DNA of 64,000 nt from Kribbella kalugense (GTDB taxonomy: Bacteria > Actinomycetota > Actinomycetes > Propionibacteriales > Kribbellaceae): the NCBI RefSeq assembly GCF_004365875.1, contig NZ_SODF01000001.1:2356001-2420000 (forward strand), written 5' to 3'. Shown here in pieces: positions 17,602 through 26,817 of this stretch. The notes beneath the pieces were generated by a model that was not told the origin of the DNA, searched no databases, and worked only from the letters and a program-made list of their open reading frames with translations. Position 1 is the stretch's first letter. Every line of letters starts with the position of its first letter. The translations under genes and the position numbers were made by a program.

Positions 17602-19474
17602 GAACGAAGACCAGACGCCAGTCGAGCCAGGTCAAGCCGGGCGCAACGGCGAACCGCCTGCGGCACCGGGCACCCAACCGGGCACGCCAGGCGGTCCCGC
17701 TGCCGACGCCACCTCCGGCGACCCCCTGGCCGGCACTCCGCAGGCACCCCCCGCCCTGAACCCCACCCAAGGCCCAGGCCCTTCGGCCGGTTCGTCGGAT
17801 GCCCTGTTCGGCCAGTCACCCGCGCCCGCACCCCCTCCCCCGCCGCCGACCCGCCCACAACACGCAGCCCAACAACAACCGCGGACCGCCCAACCCCCAG
17901 CCGCACAGCAGCCGGGACAGCAGCAACCGGGTCAAGCGGGATGGCAATCAGGCCCGCAGCAGCCAGGTCAGCAGCCGGCAGCTTCGCAGTCAGGTCAGCA
18001 GCAGCCCGGGCCGCAATCAGGTCCGCAGCACCAGCGGCCGCAGGCAGGTCAGCAACCGCAGCCGCCGCTGCAATCCGGACCACAACAGCAGCCAGGCTCG
18101 CAGTCGGCTCCGCAGCACCGAGGGCCGCAGTCGGGTCCGCGGCCCCAGCAAGGTCCCCAGCAGGCCGGCCCCCAACTGTGGGGAGCACAGCAACAACAGC
18201 AGTCGGGTCCCCAGCAGCCACAGCAGCAAGGCCCGCAACCAGCGCGCCCACAACACGCTGGCCCACAGGCAGGTCCGCAGTACGCCGGCCAGCAGCCAGG
18301 CCAACCGCAAACACAACCGGGCCGGCCCCAGCCGGGGCAAGGACAGGCAGGTCCGGCATGGTCCGGGCAACCGCAGCCAGGCCAGGGCCAACCGGTTCAG
18401 GGTCGGCATGGGCAGCCGGGGCAACAGCAGCAGCCTGGGCAGCAGCCCGCTGGTCCGATGTGGGGCGGGCAGCAGCAAGCCGGGCAGGGTCGGGGCGGGC
18501 AGCGGCAGGTTGGGTGGCAGACGCAAGAGGCGGGTCCGCAGCACGGTCGACCGCAGGTTGGTCAGCCGCAGCAGACCGGGGGCCCGGGGCAACAGTCCTT
18601 CGGACAGACGATCTCGCGCGCGACCGGGCAAGGCCCGGGCGCAGCTGGATCAGTCGCTGGGCAGGGTGTTGGGTCGTCGGCTGGATCAGTCGGTAGGCAT
18701 GGTGGTGGGCCGGCGGCTGGGGGGCGGTTGCCTGGTGGGGATGGTGGGTCGGTCGGGGTTGGTGGGCGGGCTCGGATGATTGGGGCGATTGTGTTGGTGG
18801 TGGCGGCGCTCGCTACCACCGGGTTGAGTGTCGGCTGGATCTGGACGAAGGCGGACGCCGTCGTACCGGTCGCGTTGCCGTCGGGTGGGAAGTCGATCGA
18901 GACGGTCAGCCCGTCGGTGAAGCCGTCGGAGACGCCGACGCCGTTCGGCAAGGTGCTCGGCACCGAGATGGTTGCCTCGAACAACGACTCGATGCCGATC
19001 ATGAGCTCGAAGTGGGGCAACACCGACGAGCGCGCCGGTCTGTGGGGCGGCGCCGCGATCTGGTTGACGATCCACACCAACTACGACGGCAAGGGCGGCA
19101 GCTGGGGCAACTTCACCGCCTTCGGTCAGCTCCCGCCGGACATCCCGTACAAGAACACCCCGGCCGGCCTCAAGGAGGCCGCGGTGCAGGTCGGTTCCCG
19201 CGCGATCGTGAACCTGTACGACAAGAACGCGAAGCTGATGCCCGGCACCACCCACAAGGTGATCACGGTCAACGGCCACACCGGCCACGAGATCGTTGCC
19301 AAGGTCATCGTCAAGGTGCCGAAGCTGCCGGAGACCTTCTCGACGGTGATGATCGCGGTGATCGACCGCGGCGACGGTACGGCGGATGTCTCGGTCGCCG
19401 ACATCGCCGGCTCGACCCCTGCTTGGCAGAACGTCTGGCGCTACAAGGTCAGCCAGATCACGATCAACAAGTAG
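17594..19474 (+). CDS. Gln/Pro-rich single-pass membrane protein, paralogue-like partner of the DUF2510 protein
   Basis: A 626-residue protein starting at TTG (17594), with AAGGGA seven bases upstream and an eight-base overlap with the preceding gene. Residues about 1-390 are almost entirely Gln, Pro, Gly and Ala (QQPGQQ, QSGPQQ units) and presumably disordered in the cytoplasm. One transmembrane helix (MIGAIVLVVAALATTGLSVGWIW) is followed by an outside domain of about 210 residues that ends VMIAVIDRGDGTADVSV. That matches VAVFDLGDGTAVAYI in the upstream gene, so the two exported domains look homologous. There is no DUF2510 motif. The rare TTG start and the overlap suggest output is tied to the upstream gene. 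Function unknown. Confidence 0.8.
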   Translation: MAENEDQTPVEPGQAGRNGEPPAAPGTQPGTPGGPAADATSGDPLAGTPQAPPALNPTQGPGPSAGSSDALFGQSPAPAPPPPPPTRPQHAAQQQPRTAQPPAAQQPGQQQPGQAGWQSGPQQPGQQPAASQSGQQQPGPQSGPQHQRPQAGQQPQPPLQSGPQQQPGSQSAPQHRGPQSGPRPQQGPQQAGPQLWGAQQQQQSGPQQPQQQGPQPARPQHAGPQAGPQYAGQQPGQPQTQPGRPQPGQGQAGPAWSGQPQPGQGQPVQGRHGQPGQQQQPGQQPAGPMWGGQQQAGQGRGGQRQVGWQTQEAGPQHGRPQVGQPQQTGGPGQQSFGQTISRATGQGPGAAGSVAGQGVGSSAGSVGRHGGGPAAGGRLPGGDGGSVGVGGRARMIGAIVLVVAALATTGLSVGWIWTKADAVVPVALPSGGKSIETVSPSVKPSETPTPFGKVLGTEMVASNNDSMPIMSSKWGNTDERAGLWGGAAIWLTIHTNYDGKGGSWGNFTAFGQLPPDIPYKNTPAGLKEAAVQVGSRAIVNLYDKNAKLMPGTTHKVITVNGHTGHEIVAKVIVKVPKLPETFSTVMIAVIDRGDGTADVSVADIAGSTPAWQNVWRYKVSQITINK

Positions 19475-19478
19475 CAAA

Positions 19479-19504
19479 GGGCCGGCGGGGACACCCGCCG
19501 GCCC
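19479..19504. terminator. Bidirectional terminator between the Gln-rich gene and trpD
   Basis: A perfect 11-bp stem GGGCCGGCGGG / CCCGCCGGCCC (19479-19489 and 19494-19504) with loop GACA, five bases after the Gln-rich gene and ten bases after trpD (convergent). No long T-run, as usual in high-GC actinobacteria. Confidence 0.85.
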
Positions 19505-19513
19505 TCAACACGT

Positions 19514-20557
19514 CTAGCCGCGCACCTCGGCGCAAGCAGCGATCCACCGGTCCAGCTTCTCCTTCGCGGCCCCGGAGTCGATCGCCTCAGCCGCCCGGTC
19601 CATCCCGGCCCGGATCCGTGTCGTCACGCTGCCCTCTTCCGGCGTGTACGTCGCCAGCGCGGCCCCGGCGTTCAGCAGTACGACGTCCCGCACCGCCCCC
19701 GGCTCCCCGTCGACAAGCGCCCGTACGACCTTCGCGTTGTACGTCGCATCCGCGCCCCGGAGCGCGTCCGCCGACACCGGCTCGATCCCGAGCTCGCGCG
19801 GATCCAGCACGATCGGTCCTTCGACCTTCCCGCCGCCGACCGACCACACCTGGGAGGTCGTCCGCGTGGTCAGCTCGTCGAGACCGTCGTCACCGTGGAA
19901 CACCAGCGCGTCGATCCCGCGCCGCGCGAGTACGCCGGCCACCAGTCCAGCGACCCGCCCGTCCGCGACGCCGACCGCCTGCGACGACGGGTCGCCCGGG
20001 TTCGCCAGCGGGCCGAGCAGGTTGAACGTCGTCGGTACGCCGAGCTCCCGCCGCGGCACCGCCGCATTCCGCAGCGCCGGGTGGAACGCGGACGCGAAGC
20101 AGAAGGTGATCCCGGCCCGCTCCGCCACCTCGGCGACCTGCGGCCCGGTCAGATCGAGCGGGATCCCCAGCTCTTCCAGTACGTCGGCCGCACCGCAGGC
20201 CGATGAGGCCGCGCGGTTGCCGTGCTTCACGACCTTCGCACCGGCGCCGGCCGCAACGATCGCGGACATCGTGCTGATGTTCACGGTGTGGGCTTGATCA
20301 CCGCCGGTGCCGACGACGTCGAGCGTCCGGCCGGGGACGGTGATCCGGGCAGCGAACTCGCGCATGGTCGCGACCAGGCCCTCGACCTCGGTCACCGTTT
20401 CGCCCTTGGACCGCAGCGCGATGACAAACCCCGCCAGCTGGGCCGGCGACGCCGCCCCGGACAGGATCTGCTCCATCGCCCACGCGGTAGCCGAAGCCTC
20501 CAGATCCTCGTGCCGCAGCAGCGGACCGAGCACCTGGGGCCAGGTGTAGTCAGCCAT
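19514..20557 (-). CDS. trpD: Anthranilate phosphoribosyltransferase
   Basis: A 347-residue enzyme transferring phosphoribose from PRPP to anthranilate, the second step of tryptophan synthesis. The family motifs are all present: [16 protein letters not shown] (residues 81-96, the PRPP-binding glycine loop and NIST), [21 protein letters not shown] (the KHGNR substrate loop) and the Asp-Glu-containing [11 protein letters not shown]. Length is normal. It lies three bases downstream of a receiver-domain gene on the same strand, and at the same relative place as Rv2192c in M. tuberculosis, away from the other trp genes. The two upstream genes on this strand are unrelated to tryptophan. Confidence 0.95.
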   Translation of the reverse strand: MADYTWPQVLGPLLRHEDLEASATAWAMEQILSGAASPAQLAGFVIALRSKGETVTEVEGLVATMREFAARITVPGRTLDVVGTGGDQAHTVNISTMSAIVAAGAGAKVVKHGNRAASSACGAADVLEELGIPLDLTGPQVAEVAERAGITFCFASAFHPALRNAAVPRRELGVPTTFNLLGPLANPGDPSSQAVGVADGRVAGLVAGVLARRGIDALVFHGDDGLDELTTRTTSQVWSVGGGKVEGPIVLDPRELGIEPVSADALRGADATYNAKVVRALVDGEPGAVRDVVLLNAGAALATYTPEEGSVTTRIRAGMDRAAEAIDSGAAKEKLDRWIAACAEVRG

Positions 20558-20560
20558 TGC

Positions 20561-20980
20561 CTAGGCGGTGGTCGCAGGCAGCTTGTTCAGCCGCTGCCGG
20601 AGCAGGTCCGCGGTGACCTCGGCCGTGCGGACCGGGTCGATCGGGTGCGAGATGACGCCCTCGGCCCGGGACCAGGTCGCCAGCCAGGCGTCCTGCGGAC
20701 GGCCGGTGATGATCATGATCGGCGGGCACTGGAAGATCTCGTCCTTCAGCTGCCGGGCGATGCCCATGCCGCCGGCCGGGACAGCCTCGCCGTCCAGGAT
20801 GGCCAGGTCGATCCCGCCCTTGTCCATGGTCTTGATCACGGCCGGCTCGGTCGCGCACTCGACGTACTCGAGCTCGGGCAGATCGGCGGCCGGCCGCTTG
20901 CCGAGGGCCAGGCGGACGGACTCCCGCGTCGTACGGTCGTCGCTGTAGAGCAGCACCTTCAGCGGACGCTCTGAACTCAT
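20561..20980 (-). CDS. Receiver-like single-domain protein upstream of trpD
   Basis: A 139-residue protein with a response-regulator-like fold: KVLLYSDDRTTRES (acidic pair), DLAILDGEAVPAGG (an Asp at the phosphorylation position) and PIMIITGRPQDAW. The normally invariant Lys near the end is replaced: VISHPIDPVRT has His where KP is expected, so phosphorylation may be impaired or it may be a pseudo-receiver. No output domain. It is separated from trpD by three bases and so likely co-translated. This receiver-trpD pairing recurs in actinobacteria, but I know no role for it. Confidence 0.8.
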   Translation of the reverse strand: MSSERPLKVLLYSDDRTTRESVRLALGKRPAADLPELEYVECATEPAVIKTMDKGGIDLAILDGEAVPAGGMGIARQLKDEIFQCPPIMIITGRPQDAWLATWSRAEGVISHPIDPVRTAEVTADLLRQRLNKLPATTA

Positions 20981-21025
20981 CGATCCATCCCAAGCTTGTT
21001 CAAAGAAGACTGGACAACCGGAATG

Positions 21026-21943
21026 CTACCGGGGTGCCTGTCCGGCCCGGCGAGCCTGTTCCTCCAACCGGTCCAGGCGCCGGTCTTCGCGGCGCGCCTC
21101 GCGCTGCGACTCACGCACCCACTGGACGAACAGTACGGCGAAGAACACCACGCCGATCAGGTCGCCGGAGCCCCAGAGCAGACCGCCCGCGATGTACTGG
21201 TCACGCAGTGGTGAGGGCGGCCAGGACCGCCCGAAACTCGTGTACCAGTCCTCGGCGATCAGCTTGTTCGCCGACATGATCGTGATGCCGAGGAACGCAT
21301 GGAACGGCAGGGTCAGGAACGTCAGCATCAACCGGAACGGGTAGATCACCCGGCCCGGCACCGGGTCGATACCGAGCAGCGGCCAGAAGAACAGCGATCC
21401 GACCAGGATGAAGTGCATGTGGAGCAGGTCGTGCAGCACGGGCGAGTGCAGAGTCGCGTCGTACCAGCCGCTGAAGTAGAGCGCCCACGGGCTCAGGACG
21501 AACAGGGTGAAGCCGACCAGCGGGAAGCACAGCACCTTGGCGACCCGGGAATGCAATACGGAGAGCAACCATTTCCGCGGTCGTTGCGGCAGGGTCCGAA
21601 GTGCGAGCGTGACCGGCGCGCCGAGCGCGAGCATCAACGGCGTCAGCATCGACAGCACCATGTGCTGAGCCATGTGCACGCTGATCAGCACCGTGTCGTA
21701 CGTGCCGAGCGCCGACTGGGTGGCGATCACGGCACTGCCGAGGCCGACTCCGACGAACGCGAACGTGCGGCCCTTGGACCACTTGTCACCCCGCTTTTTC
21801 AGCAGGTGGACGCCGTACAGATAGAGCCCGCCGAAGATGACGATCACACCGAGTAACACCGGTTCGAAGGTCCAGGCAGTCAGCAACCGGAGCGGCGTGA
21901 GCGGCTCGATCTGGTCGCCGGGTGTGGCGTGGAGGGGAAGCAC
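21026..21943 (-). CDS. ctaG: CtaG-type cytochrome c oxidase assembly membrane protein (caa3_CtaG family)
   Basis: About 305 residues with seven predicted membrane helices, for example VLLGVIVIFGGLYLYGVHLL and VLCFPLVGFTLFVLSPWALYF. Conserved His and Asp residues sit in SVHMAQHMVLSMLTPLMLALGAP and HDLLHMHFILVGSLFFWPLLGIDP, the hallmark of the caa3_CtaG family linked to copper-site assembly of cytochrome oxidase. The C-terminus is a charged coil. The start is uncertain: GTG at 21943 follows TACTGT plus six bases (leaderless pattern), while ATG at 21976 would add 11 residues. It is divergent from ctaE, which supports the oxidase role. Confidence 0.85.
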   Translation of the reverse strand: MLPLHATPGDQIEPLTPLRLLTAWTFEPVLLGVIVIFGGLYLYGVHLLKKRGDKWSKGRTFAFVGVGLGSAVIATQSALGTYDTVLISVHMAQHMVLSMLTPLMLALGAPVTLALRTLPQRPRKWLLSVLHSRVAKVLCFPLVGFTLFVLSPWALYFSGWYDATLHSPVLHDLLHMHFILVGSLFFWPLLGIDPVPGRVIYPFRLMLTFLTLPFHAFLGITIMSANKLIAEDWYTSFGRSWPPSPLRDQYIAGGLLWGSGDLIGVVFFAVLFVQWVRESQREARREDRRLDRLEEQARRAGQAPR

Positions 21944-22013
21944 GCTTCCACAGTAGAAACCATTAGTTGCCGACATGCATGGGGGTGGTCGTGTCAGTTG
22001 ATACCAGGACCGA

Positions 22014-22019
22014 CATAAT
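22014..22019 (+). promoter_or_regulatory. -10 element of the ctaE-qcrCAB operon
   Basis: CATAAT lies six bases before the GTG start of ctaE, the spacing of a leaderless actinobacterial promoter. No convincing -35 is visible. Confidence 0.45.
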
Positions 22020-22025
22020 GACCGC

Positions 22026-22688
22026 GTGGCCACTGCAACCGCGCTCCCAGCGTCTCGTGAACACGGACACCACGACCGTCCCAGCATGGTCAGTGTCGGC
22101 ACGATCGTCTGGCTCTCGAGCGAACTGATGTTCTTCGCCGCCCTGTTCGCGGCGTACTTCACGATCCGGTCCGTGACGACCGCTGCCGCCGCTCCGGGTA
22201 CGGAGAACTTGTGGCAGGTGTCGACGCAGCTCCTGGACGTCCCGTTCGCCTCGGTGAACACCTTCGTCCTGGTCGCGTCGTCGTTCACCTGCCAGGCCGG
22301 TGTGTTCGCCGCCGAGCACGGCAAGGTGGGCCGGGTCGGCTCGCTGGCGAACCCGCGCAACTGGGGTATGCGTGAGTGGTTCATCCTCACGTACCTGATG
22401 GGCGCGGTCTTCGTCGCCGGCCAGGTGACCGAGTACACCGGGCTGGTGCACGAGGGCCTGACGATCTCGTCCACGGCGTACGGATCGGTGTTCTACCTGG
22501 CGACCGGGTTCCACGCGCTCCACGTGACCGGCGGCCTCCTCGCTTTCCTGTTCGTCCTGGCCCGGACGTACATGGCTCGTAAGTTCACCCACGAACAGGC
22601 CGTCTCGGCGATCGTCGTGTCGTATTACTGGCACTTCGTCGACGTGGTCTGGATCGCCCTGTTCGCGACCATCTACCTGCTCAAATGA
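22026..22688 (+). CDS. ctaE: Cytochrome c oxidase subunit III (aa3 type)
   Basis: A 220-residue membrane protein of the actinobacterial subunit III type, with five helices. The diagnostic regions are [22 protein letters not shown] (with the conserved Glu), [41 protein letters not shown] (the His pair) and the C-terminal [17 protein letters not shown]. It stabilises subunit I of the oxidase in the cytoplasmic membrane. GTG start, probably leaderless. Its stop overlaps qcrC (ATGA), opening the ctaE-qcrC-qcrA-qcrB operon typical of the bcc-aa3 supercomplex. Confidence 0.95.
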   Translation: MATATALPASREHGHHDRPSMVSVGTIVWLSSELMFFAALFAAYFTIRSVTTAAAAPGTENLWQVSTQLLDVPFASVNTFVLVASSFTCQAGVFAAEHGKVGRVGSLANPRNWGMREWFILTYLMGAVFVAGQVTEYTGLVHEGLTISSTAYGSVFYLATGFHALHVTGGLLAFLFVLARTYMARKFTHEQAVSAIVVSYYWHFVDVVWIALFATIYLLK

Positions 22689-23551
22689 GTGAGAAGAGAT
22701 CTTCCTTGTCACCGGCGCGCTTTCTCTCCGCGCGACGACGGCACCGGTCCGCCGGCCTCGTCGTGCTCCTGTTCGGCCTCCTGGCAGTGGGTTCGGCGTA
22801 CGCCGCCTTCGCCCCTGACAACGCGGTGGCGGACAACTCGGCCCAGTCCCAGCAGATCGAAGAGGGCAAGAAGCTCTTCTCGGTCGGCTGCTCCAGCTGC
22901 CACGGCCTGAGCGCCGAGGGCGGCGGGAACGGCGCGGGCAAGATGGCCGGCCCGTCGCTGATCGGCGTCGGCGCCGCAGCGGTCGACTTCCAGGTCGGCA
23001 CCGGCCGGATGCCCGCGATGCAGCCCGGTGCGCAGATCCCGCGCAAGGCCCCGGCGTACTCCGAGGCCGAGATCGAGGCCCTGGCCGCGTACGTCGCCTC
23101 GCTGGCCCCCGGCCCGGCCGTGCCGGCGTCGGACTCGTACGACGTGAGCAAGGCCACCGACGACCAGGTCACCCGCGGTGGCGAGCTGTTCCGCACCAAC
23201 TGCACGGCCTGCCACAACTTCGCCGGCCGCGGTGGCGCACTGCCGAACGGCAAGTCCGCGCCGTCGCTGATGGGCGTCAGTGAGAAGCACATCTACGAAG
23301 CGATGCTGACCGGCCCGCAGCAGATGCCGGTCTTCTCCGACCAGGTCATGCAGCCGCAGGACAAGGCCGACATCATCGCCTACCTGAAGGCGCTGCAGGC
23401 ACAGAAGGACCCGGGTGGCTTCGGCCTCGGCCGGCTCGGCCCGGTCTCGGAGGGTCTGTGGGGCTGGTTCGTCGGCATCGGTCTGCTGGTGTGCGTAGCG
23501 GTCTGGATCGGCGCCAAGGGCGTCAAGGCCAAGGGAGCGAAGGCCGAATGA
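22685..23551 (+). CDS. qcrC: Di-heme cytochrome c of the bcc complex
   Basis: A 288-residue membrane-anchored di-haem cytochrome. An N-terminal helix ([19 protein letters not shown]) and a C-terminal anchor ([21 protein letters not shown]) flank two cytochrome c domains with haem sites CSSCH (69-73) and CTACH (173-177). The distal Met ligands are probably in GRMPAM and QQMPVF. In actinobacteria this protein bridges the bc1 core directly to the aa3 oxidase, replacing soluble cytochrome c. It overlaps ctaE and qcrA by four bases each. Confidence 0.96.
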   Translation: MSEKRSSLSPARFLSARRRHRSAGLVVLLFGLLAVGSAYAAFAPDNAVADNSAQSQQIEEGKKLFSVGCSSCHGLSAEGGGNGAGKMAGPSLIGVGAAAVDFQVGTGRMPAMQPGAQIPRKAPAYSEAEIEALAAYVASLAPGPAVPASDSYDVSKATDDQVTRGGELFRTNCTACHNFAGRGGALPNGKSAPSLMGVSEKHIYEAMLTGPQQMPVFSDQVMQPQDKADIIAYLKALQAQKDPGGFGLGRLGPVSEGLWGWFVGIGLLVCVAVWIGAKGVKAKGAKAE

Positions 23552-24600
23552 GCGAAGAGAAGAACCTTCCCGCGGTGAAGGCCGAGGAAGCGCATGGTGC
23601 GGTCGAGGTCGCCGAGCCGATCCCGGACCCGGGACTGGAGCCGCACGAACCACGCATCACCGACATCGACCCGAAGGCGGCCGACCGGGTCGAGCGCCAG
23701 GTATCGACGATGTTCGGGCTGGCCACCGTGCTGGTGCTCGGCTCGTGTGTCGCGTACTTCGCGATTCCGCGGGACTCCACCCTGGTGTTCGGCCCGTTGT
23801 CCGGCAACGCGAACAACATGGTCATGGGCCTGTGCATCGGGCTGGCGCTGTTCCTGATCGGGGCCGGCGCGATCCAGTGGGCCAAGAAGCTGATGGTCGA
23901 CGAGGAGATCTCCGAGGAGCGGCACGCCGCGCACTCCTCGCCGGAGCAGATCGCCGAGATCACCGAGGCGTTCAAGCAGGGCACCGCCGAGTCCGGCTTC
24001 GGCCGGCGCAAGATGATCCGCAACTCGCTGATCGGCGCCATGGGCGCTCTCGGGCTGCCGGCCATCGTGTTCCTCCGCGATCTCGGTCCGCTGCCGGGCC
24101 GGTCGCTGTACAACACGATCTGGGCGAAGGGCATCCGCGTCGTCAACGACGTCACGGACCGTCCGATCAAGCCGTCCGACCTGGTCGTCGGCCAGCTGGT
24201 CAACGCGGCGCCGGCCAACCTGGCCCCGCTGCAGGAGGAGAACCCGACCGAGTACCAGAACGCCAAGGCGAAGGCCTCGGTGATCGTGGTCCGGATCAAG
24301 CCGAGCGAGATCCGCACCAAGCCCGGCCGGGAGAACTGGGGCATCGACGGCATCCTGTGCTACTCGAAGATCTGCACCCACGTCGGTTGCCCGATCTCGC
24401 TGTACGAGCAGACCACGCACCACGTGCTCTGCCCGTGCCACCAGTCGACCTTCGACCTGTCCGACAGCGCCAAGGTCGTCTTCGGTCCTGCGGCCCGACC
24501 GCTGCCTCAGCTACCGTTGGCAGTGGACAGTGAGGGCTACCTGGTTGCGCAGAGCGGCTTCACCGAGCCGGTCGGCCCGAGCTTCTTCGAACGAGGGTGA
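23548..24600 (+). CDS. qcrA: Rieske iron-sulfur protein of the bcc complex
   Basis: A 350-residue Rieske protein of the long actinobacterial type. Three helices (about residues 56-75, 90-110 and 160-175) precede the soluble domain. The 2Fe-2S cluster ligands are in CTHVGC (from about 276) and CPCHQSTFD; the two Cys between them would form the usual disulfide. The N-terminal 45 residues are acidic and cytoplasmic. The start ATG overlaps the qcrC stop (ATGA) and the stop overlaps qcrB (GTGA), so the complex subunits are translationally coupled. Confidence 0.96.
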   Translation: MSEEKNLPAVKAEEAHGAVEVAEPIPDPGLEPHEPRITDIDPKAADRVERQVSTMFGLATVLVLGSCVAYFAIPRDSTLVFGPLSGNANNMVMGLCIGLALFLIGAGAIQWAKKLMVDEEISEERHAAHSSPEQIAEITEAFKQGTAESGFGRRKMIRNSLIGAMGALGLPAIVFLRDLGPLPGRSLYNTIWAKGIRVVNDVTDRPIKPSDLVVGQLVNAAPANLAPLQEENPTEYQNAKAKASVIVVRIKPSEIRTKPGRENWGIDGILCYSKICTHVGCPISLYEQTTHHVLCPCHQSTFDLSDSAKVVFGPAARPLPQLPLAVDSEGYLVAQSGFTEPVGPSFFERG

Positions 24601-26270
24601 CAACAGTGTCAACAAGCACAGAGTTCCCTGGACCGGTCAAGTGGGTCGACGATCGCCTCGGCATCGCGAAGATCGGCAAGAAGAACCTGCGGAAGGTCTT
24701 CCCCGACCACTGGTCCTTCATGCTGGGCGAGATCGCGCTCTACAGCTTCATCATCCTGATCCTGACCGGCACCTTCCTGACCTTCTGGTTCAAGCCCTCG
24801 ATGACCGAGGTCGAGTACCAGGGTTCGTACAGCCTGCTCAAGGGTCTGCACATGTCGGAGGCGTACGCCTCCACGCTGGACATCACCTTCGACGTCCGCG
24901 GCGGCTTGCTGGTCCGGCAGATCCACCACTGGGCGGCGGTTCTGTTCATCGCCGCGATGATGGTGCACCTGCTCCGGATGTTCTTCACCGGCGCGTTCCG
25001 CAAACCGCGTGAGCTGAACTGGCTGATCGGTTTCGGGATGCTGTTCCTCGGCATCATCGAGGGCTTCCTCGGCTACGGTCTGCCCGACGACCTGCTGTCC
25101 GGTACCGGTCTACGAATCACCAACGGCATGATCCAGGCCTCGCCCGTGATCGGCACGTACCTGAACTTCTTCATCTTCGGCGGTGAGTTCCCCGGCGACG
25201 ACTTCGTCTCCAGATTCTTCATCGTCCATGTGCTGCTGATACCGGGGATAATTCTGGGCCTGGTGACGGCCCACCTCTTCCTGGTCGTTTACCACAAGCA
25301 CACGCAGTACGCCGGTCCCGGCCGGACCCAGAAGAACGTGGTCGGCTACCCGCTGTTCCCGGTGTACACGGCCAAGGCCGGCGGCTTCTTCTTCGTCGTG
25401 TTCGGCATCACCGCGCTGATGGGCGCACTGATGCAGATCAACCCGGTCTGGCTGTACGGCCCGTACAACCCGGCCGAGGTGACCGCAGGTGCGCAGCCCG
25501 ACTGGTACATGGGCTGGCTGGAAGGCTCGGTCCGAATATTCCCCGGCTTCGAGTCACACTTCTGGGGCATAACTCTGAGCTGGAACCTGCTCATACCGGC
25601 GCTGATCGTGCCACCTCTTTTCGTCACGGTGGTCGCGCTCTACCCGTTCATCGAGGGCTGGATCACCGGCGACAAACGTGAGCATCACCTGCTGGACCGG
25701 CCGCGGGACCAGCCGACCCGGACCGGTATCGGCGTCGCGTTCATCACCTTCTACGCGATGCTGTGGATCGGTGGTGGTAACGACCTGATCGCCACCCACT
25801 TCCACCTCTCGCTGAACAACGTGACCTGGTTCCTCCGGTTCGCGGTGATCCTCGGGCCGATCCTCGGCTTCTGGATCGCCCGCCGCTGGGCGATCTCGCT
25901 GCAGCGGGCCGATCGGGACCGGCTCCTGCACGGTCTGGAGACCGGCGTCATCGTGCGTGGCCCCGAGGGCAAGTACACCGAGAAGCACCAGCCGATCTCG
26001 ACGTACGAGGCGTACTCGATCACCGCACGGGATCGGCAGGTGCCGTTCGAGATCGGTCCGGAGACCGACGACAACGGCGTCCGCGCACCGCGCCGGGCCC
26101 TGAACAAGGTCCGCGCCCGGCTGTCCCGGTTCTACTTCGCCGACGCAATCCAGAAGCCGACCGCTCAGGAACTCGAAGAGGCGCACGAGCACGCGCACGA
26201 CTCCGACGAGATCCACGAGCTGACGGAAGACACCGAGACCTACCGAGAGGTCACCAGCGACCGCTCGTAA
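24597..26270 (+). CDS. qcrB: Cytochrome b of the bcc complex
   Basis: A 557-residue cytochrome b. The haem-binding His pairs are in VRQIHHWAAVLFIAAMMVHLLR and in FFIVHVLLIPGIILGLVTAHLFLV. The quinol-oxidation site motif appears as PDWYMGWLEG with the preceding GAQ. Eight or nine helices are followed by a long charged C-terminal tail (from about 430) characteristic of actinobacterial QcrB. It oxidises menaquinol and passes electrons to QcrA and QcrC. GTG start overlapping qcrA. A strong hairpin just after the stop probably ends the operon. Confidence 0.96.
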   Translation: MTTVSTSTEFPGPVKWVDDRLGIAKIGKKNLRKVFPDHWSFMLGEIALYSFIILILTGTFLTFWFKPSMTEVEYQGSYSLLKGLHMSEAYASTLDITFDVRGGLLVRQIHHWAAVLFIAAMMVHLLRMFFTGAFRKPRELNWLIGFGMLFLGIIEGFLGYGLPDDLLSGTGLRITNGMIQASPVIGTYLNFFIFGGEFPGDDFVSRFFIVHVLLIPGIILGLVTAHLFLVVYHKHTQYAGPGRTQKNVVGYPLFPVYTAKAGGFFFVVFGITALMGALMQINPVWLYGPYNPAEVTAGAQPDWYMGWLEGSVRIFPGFESHFWGITLSWNLLIPALIVPPLFVTVVALYPFIEGWITGDKREHHLLDRPRDQPTRTGIGVAFITFYAMLWIGGGNDLIATHFHLSLNNVTWFLRFAVILGPILGFWIARRWAISLQRADRDRLLHGLETGVIVRGPEGKYTEKHQPISTYEAYSITARDRQVPFEIGPETDDNGVRAPRRALNKVRARLSRFYFADAIQKPTAQELEEAHEHAHDSDEIHELTEDTETYREVTSDRS

Positions 26271-26273
26271 GGT

Positions 26274-26777
26274 TCAGCTCCAACCGAAGGGCCTCCGGCT
26301 TTCTGCCGGAGGCCCTTCGATCGCTTCGGCGACTGCGGTTAGGTAGTTGCCGACGATCGTCCGCTCTGCCGGGGTGAGGGAGCTCGTGACGGCGATGACG
26401 GGGTCCAGCAGCGGGCCGAAGAACTGCCAGCCGAGGTCTACGGCGGTGTCGGAGACCTGGAGGCGGGAGCTGCGGCCGTCTGTGCGGCTTCTGAGGCGTT
26501 CGACGTGGCCGGCGGACTCCAGGCGGTGGATGACGGCTGTGGTCGCCTGAGAGGTCATTCCAAGCTGCTGAGCGAGCCAACTAGGGGTCGCCTCGACTCC
26601 GGCACGCTCGGCGTCCAGGAGCCGCACCAGCGCCCGTACGTCGGTCCCGTGCAGCCCGGTCGTCCTGGCGAACTCCCCCACCGCCAACTCGAGCCGCAAC
26701 GCGACCTCCCGCAGCCGATGCACCAACTCGAGCGCAGCCGCCCGTTCCGGATCCCCGGACATCACTCCTTCACGCAT
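26274..26777 (-). CDS. MarR-family transcriptional regulator
   Basis: A 167-residue winged-helix regulator. The wHTH core is LVRLLDAERAGVEATPSWLAQQLGMTSQATTAVIHRLESAGHVERLRSRTDGRSS, with the DxRxx wing (RTDGRSS). The ATG at 26777 follows TAGATT plus six bases, which fits a leaderless start; an alternative ATG lies five codons in. It is divergent from an alpha/beta hydrolase with a palindrome between the two -10 elements, so it likely represses both. Its last codons contain the terminator of the convergent qcr operon. Confidence 0.88.
   Translation of the reverse strand: MREGVMSGDPERAAALELVHRLREVALRLELAVGEFARTTGLHGTDVRALVRLLDAERAGVEATPSWLAQQLGMTSQATTAVIHRLESAGHVERLRSRTDGRSSRLQVSDTAVDLGWQFFGPLLDPVIAVTSSLTPAERTIVGNYLTAVAEAIEGPPAESRRPFGWS
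26286..26318. terminator. Terminator of ctaE-qcrCAB, inside the 3' end of the marR gene
   Basis: A perfect 14-bp stem GAAGGGCCTCCGGC / GCCGGAGGCCCTTC with loop TTTCT, 16 bases after the qcrB stop. It is also coding sequence for the last residues of the convergent MarR protein (PPAESRRPFG). Confidence 0.88.
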
Positions 26778-26783
26778 GCCCTC

Positions 26784-26810
26784 AATCTACCTCACTCAGT
26801 GAGCTATCCT
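26784..26810. promoter_or_regulatory. Divergent leaderless promoters with a central MarR-type operator
   Basis: CTCACTCAGTGAG (26791-26803) is an inverted repeat with 6-bp arms and one central base. It is flanked by the -10 of marR (TAGATT on the minus strand, 26789-26784) and of the hydrolase (TATCCT, 26805-26810). Binding there would block both promoters. Confidence 0.7.
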
Positions 26811-26817
26811 CGGCACC

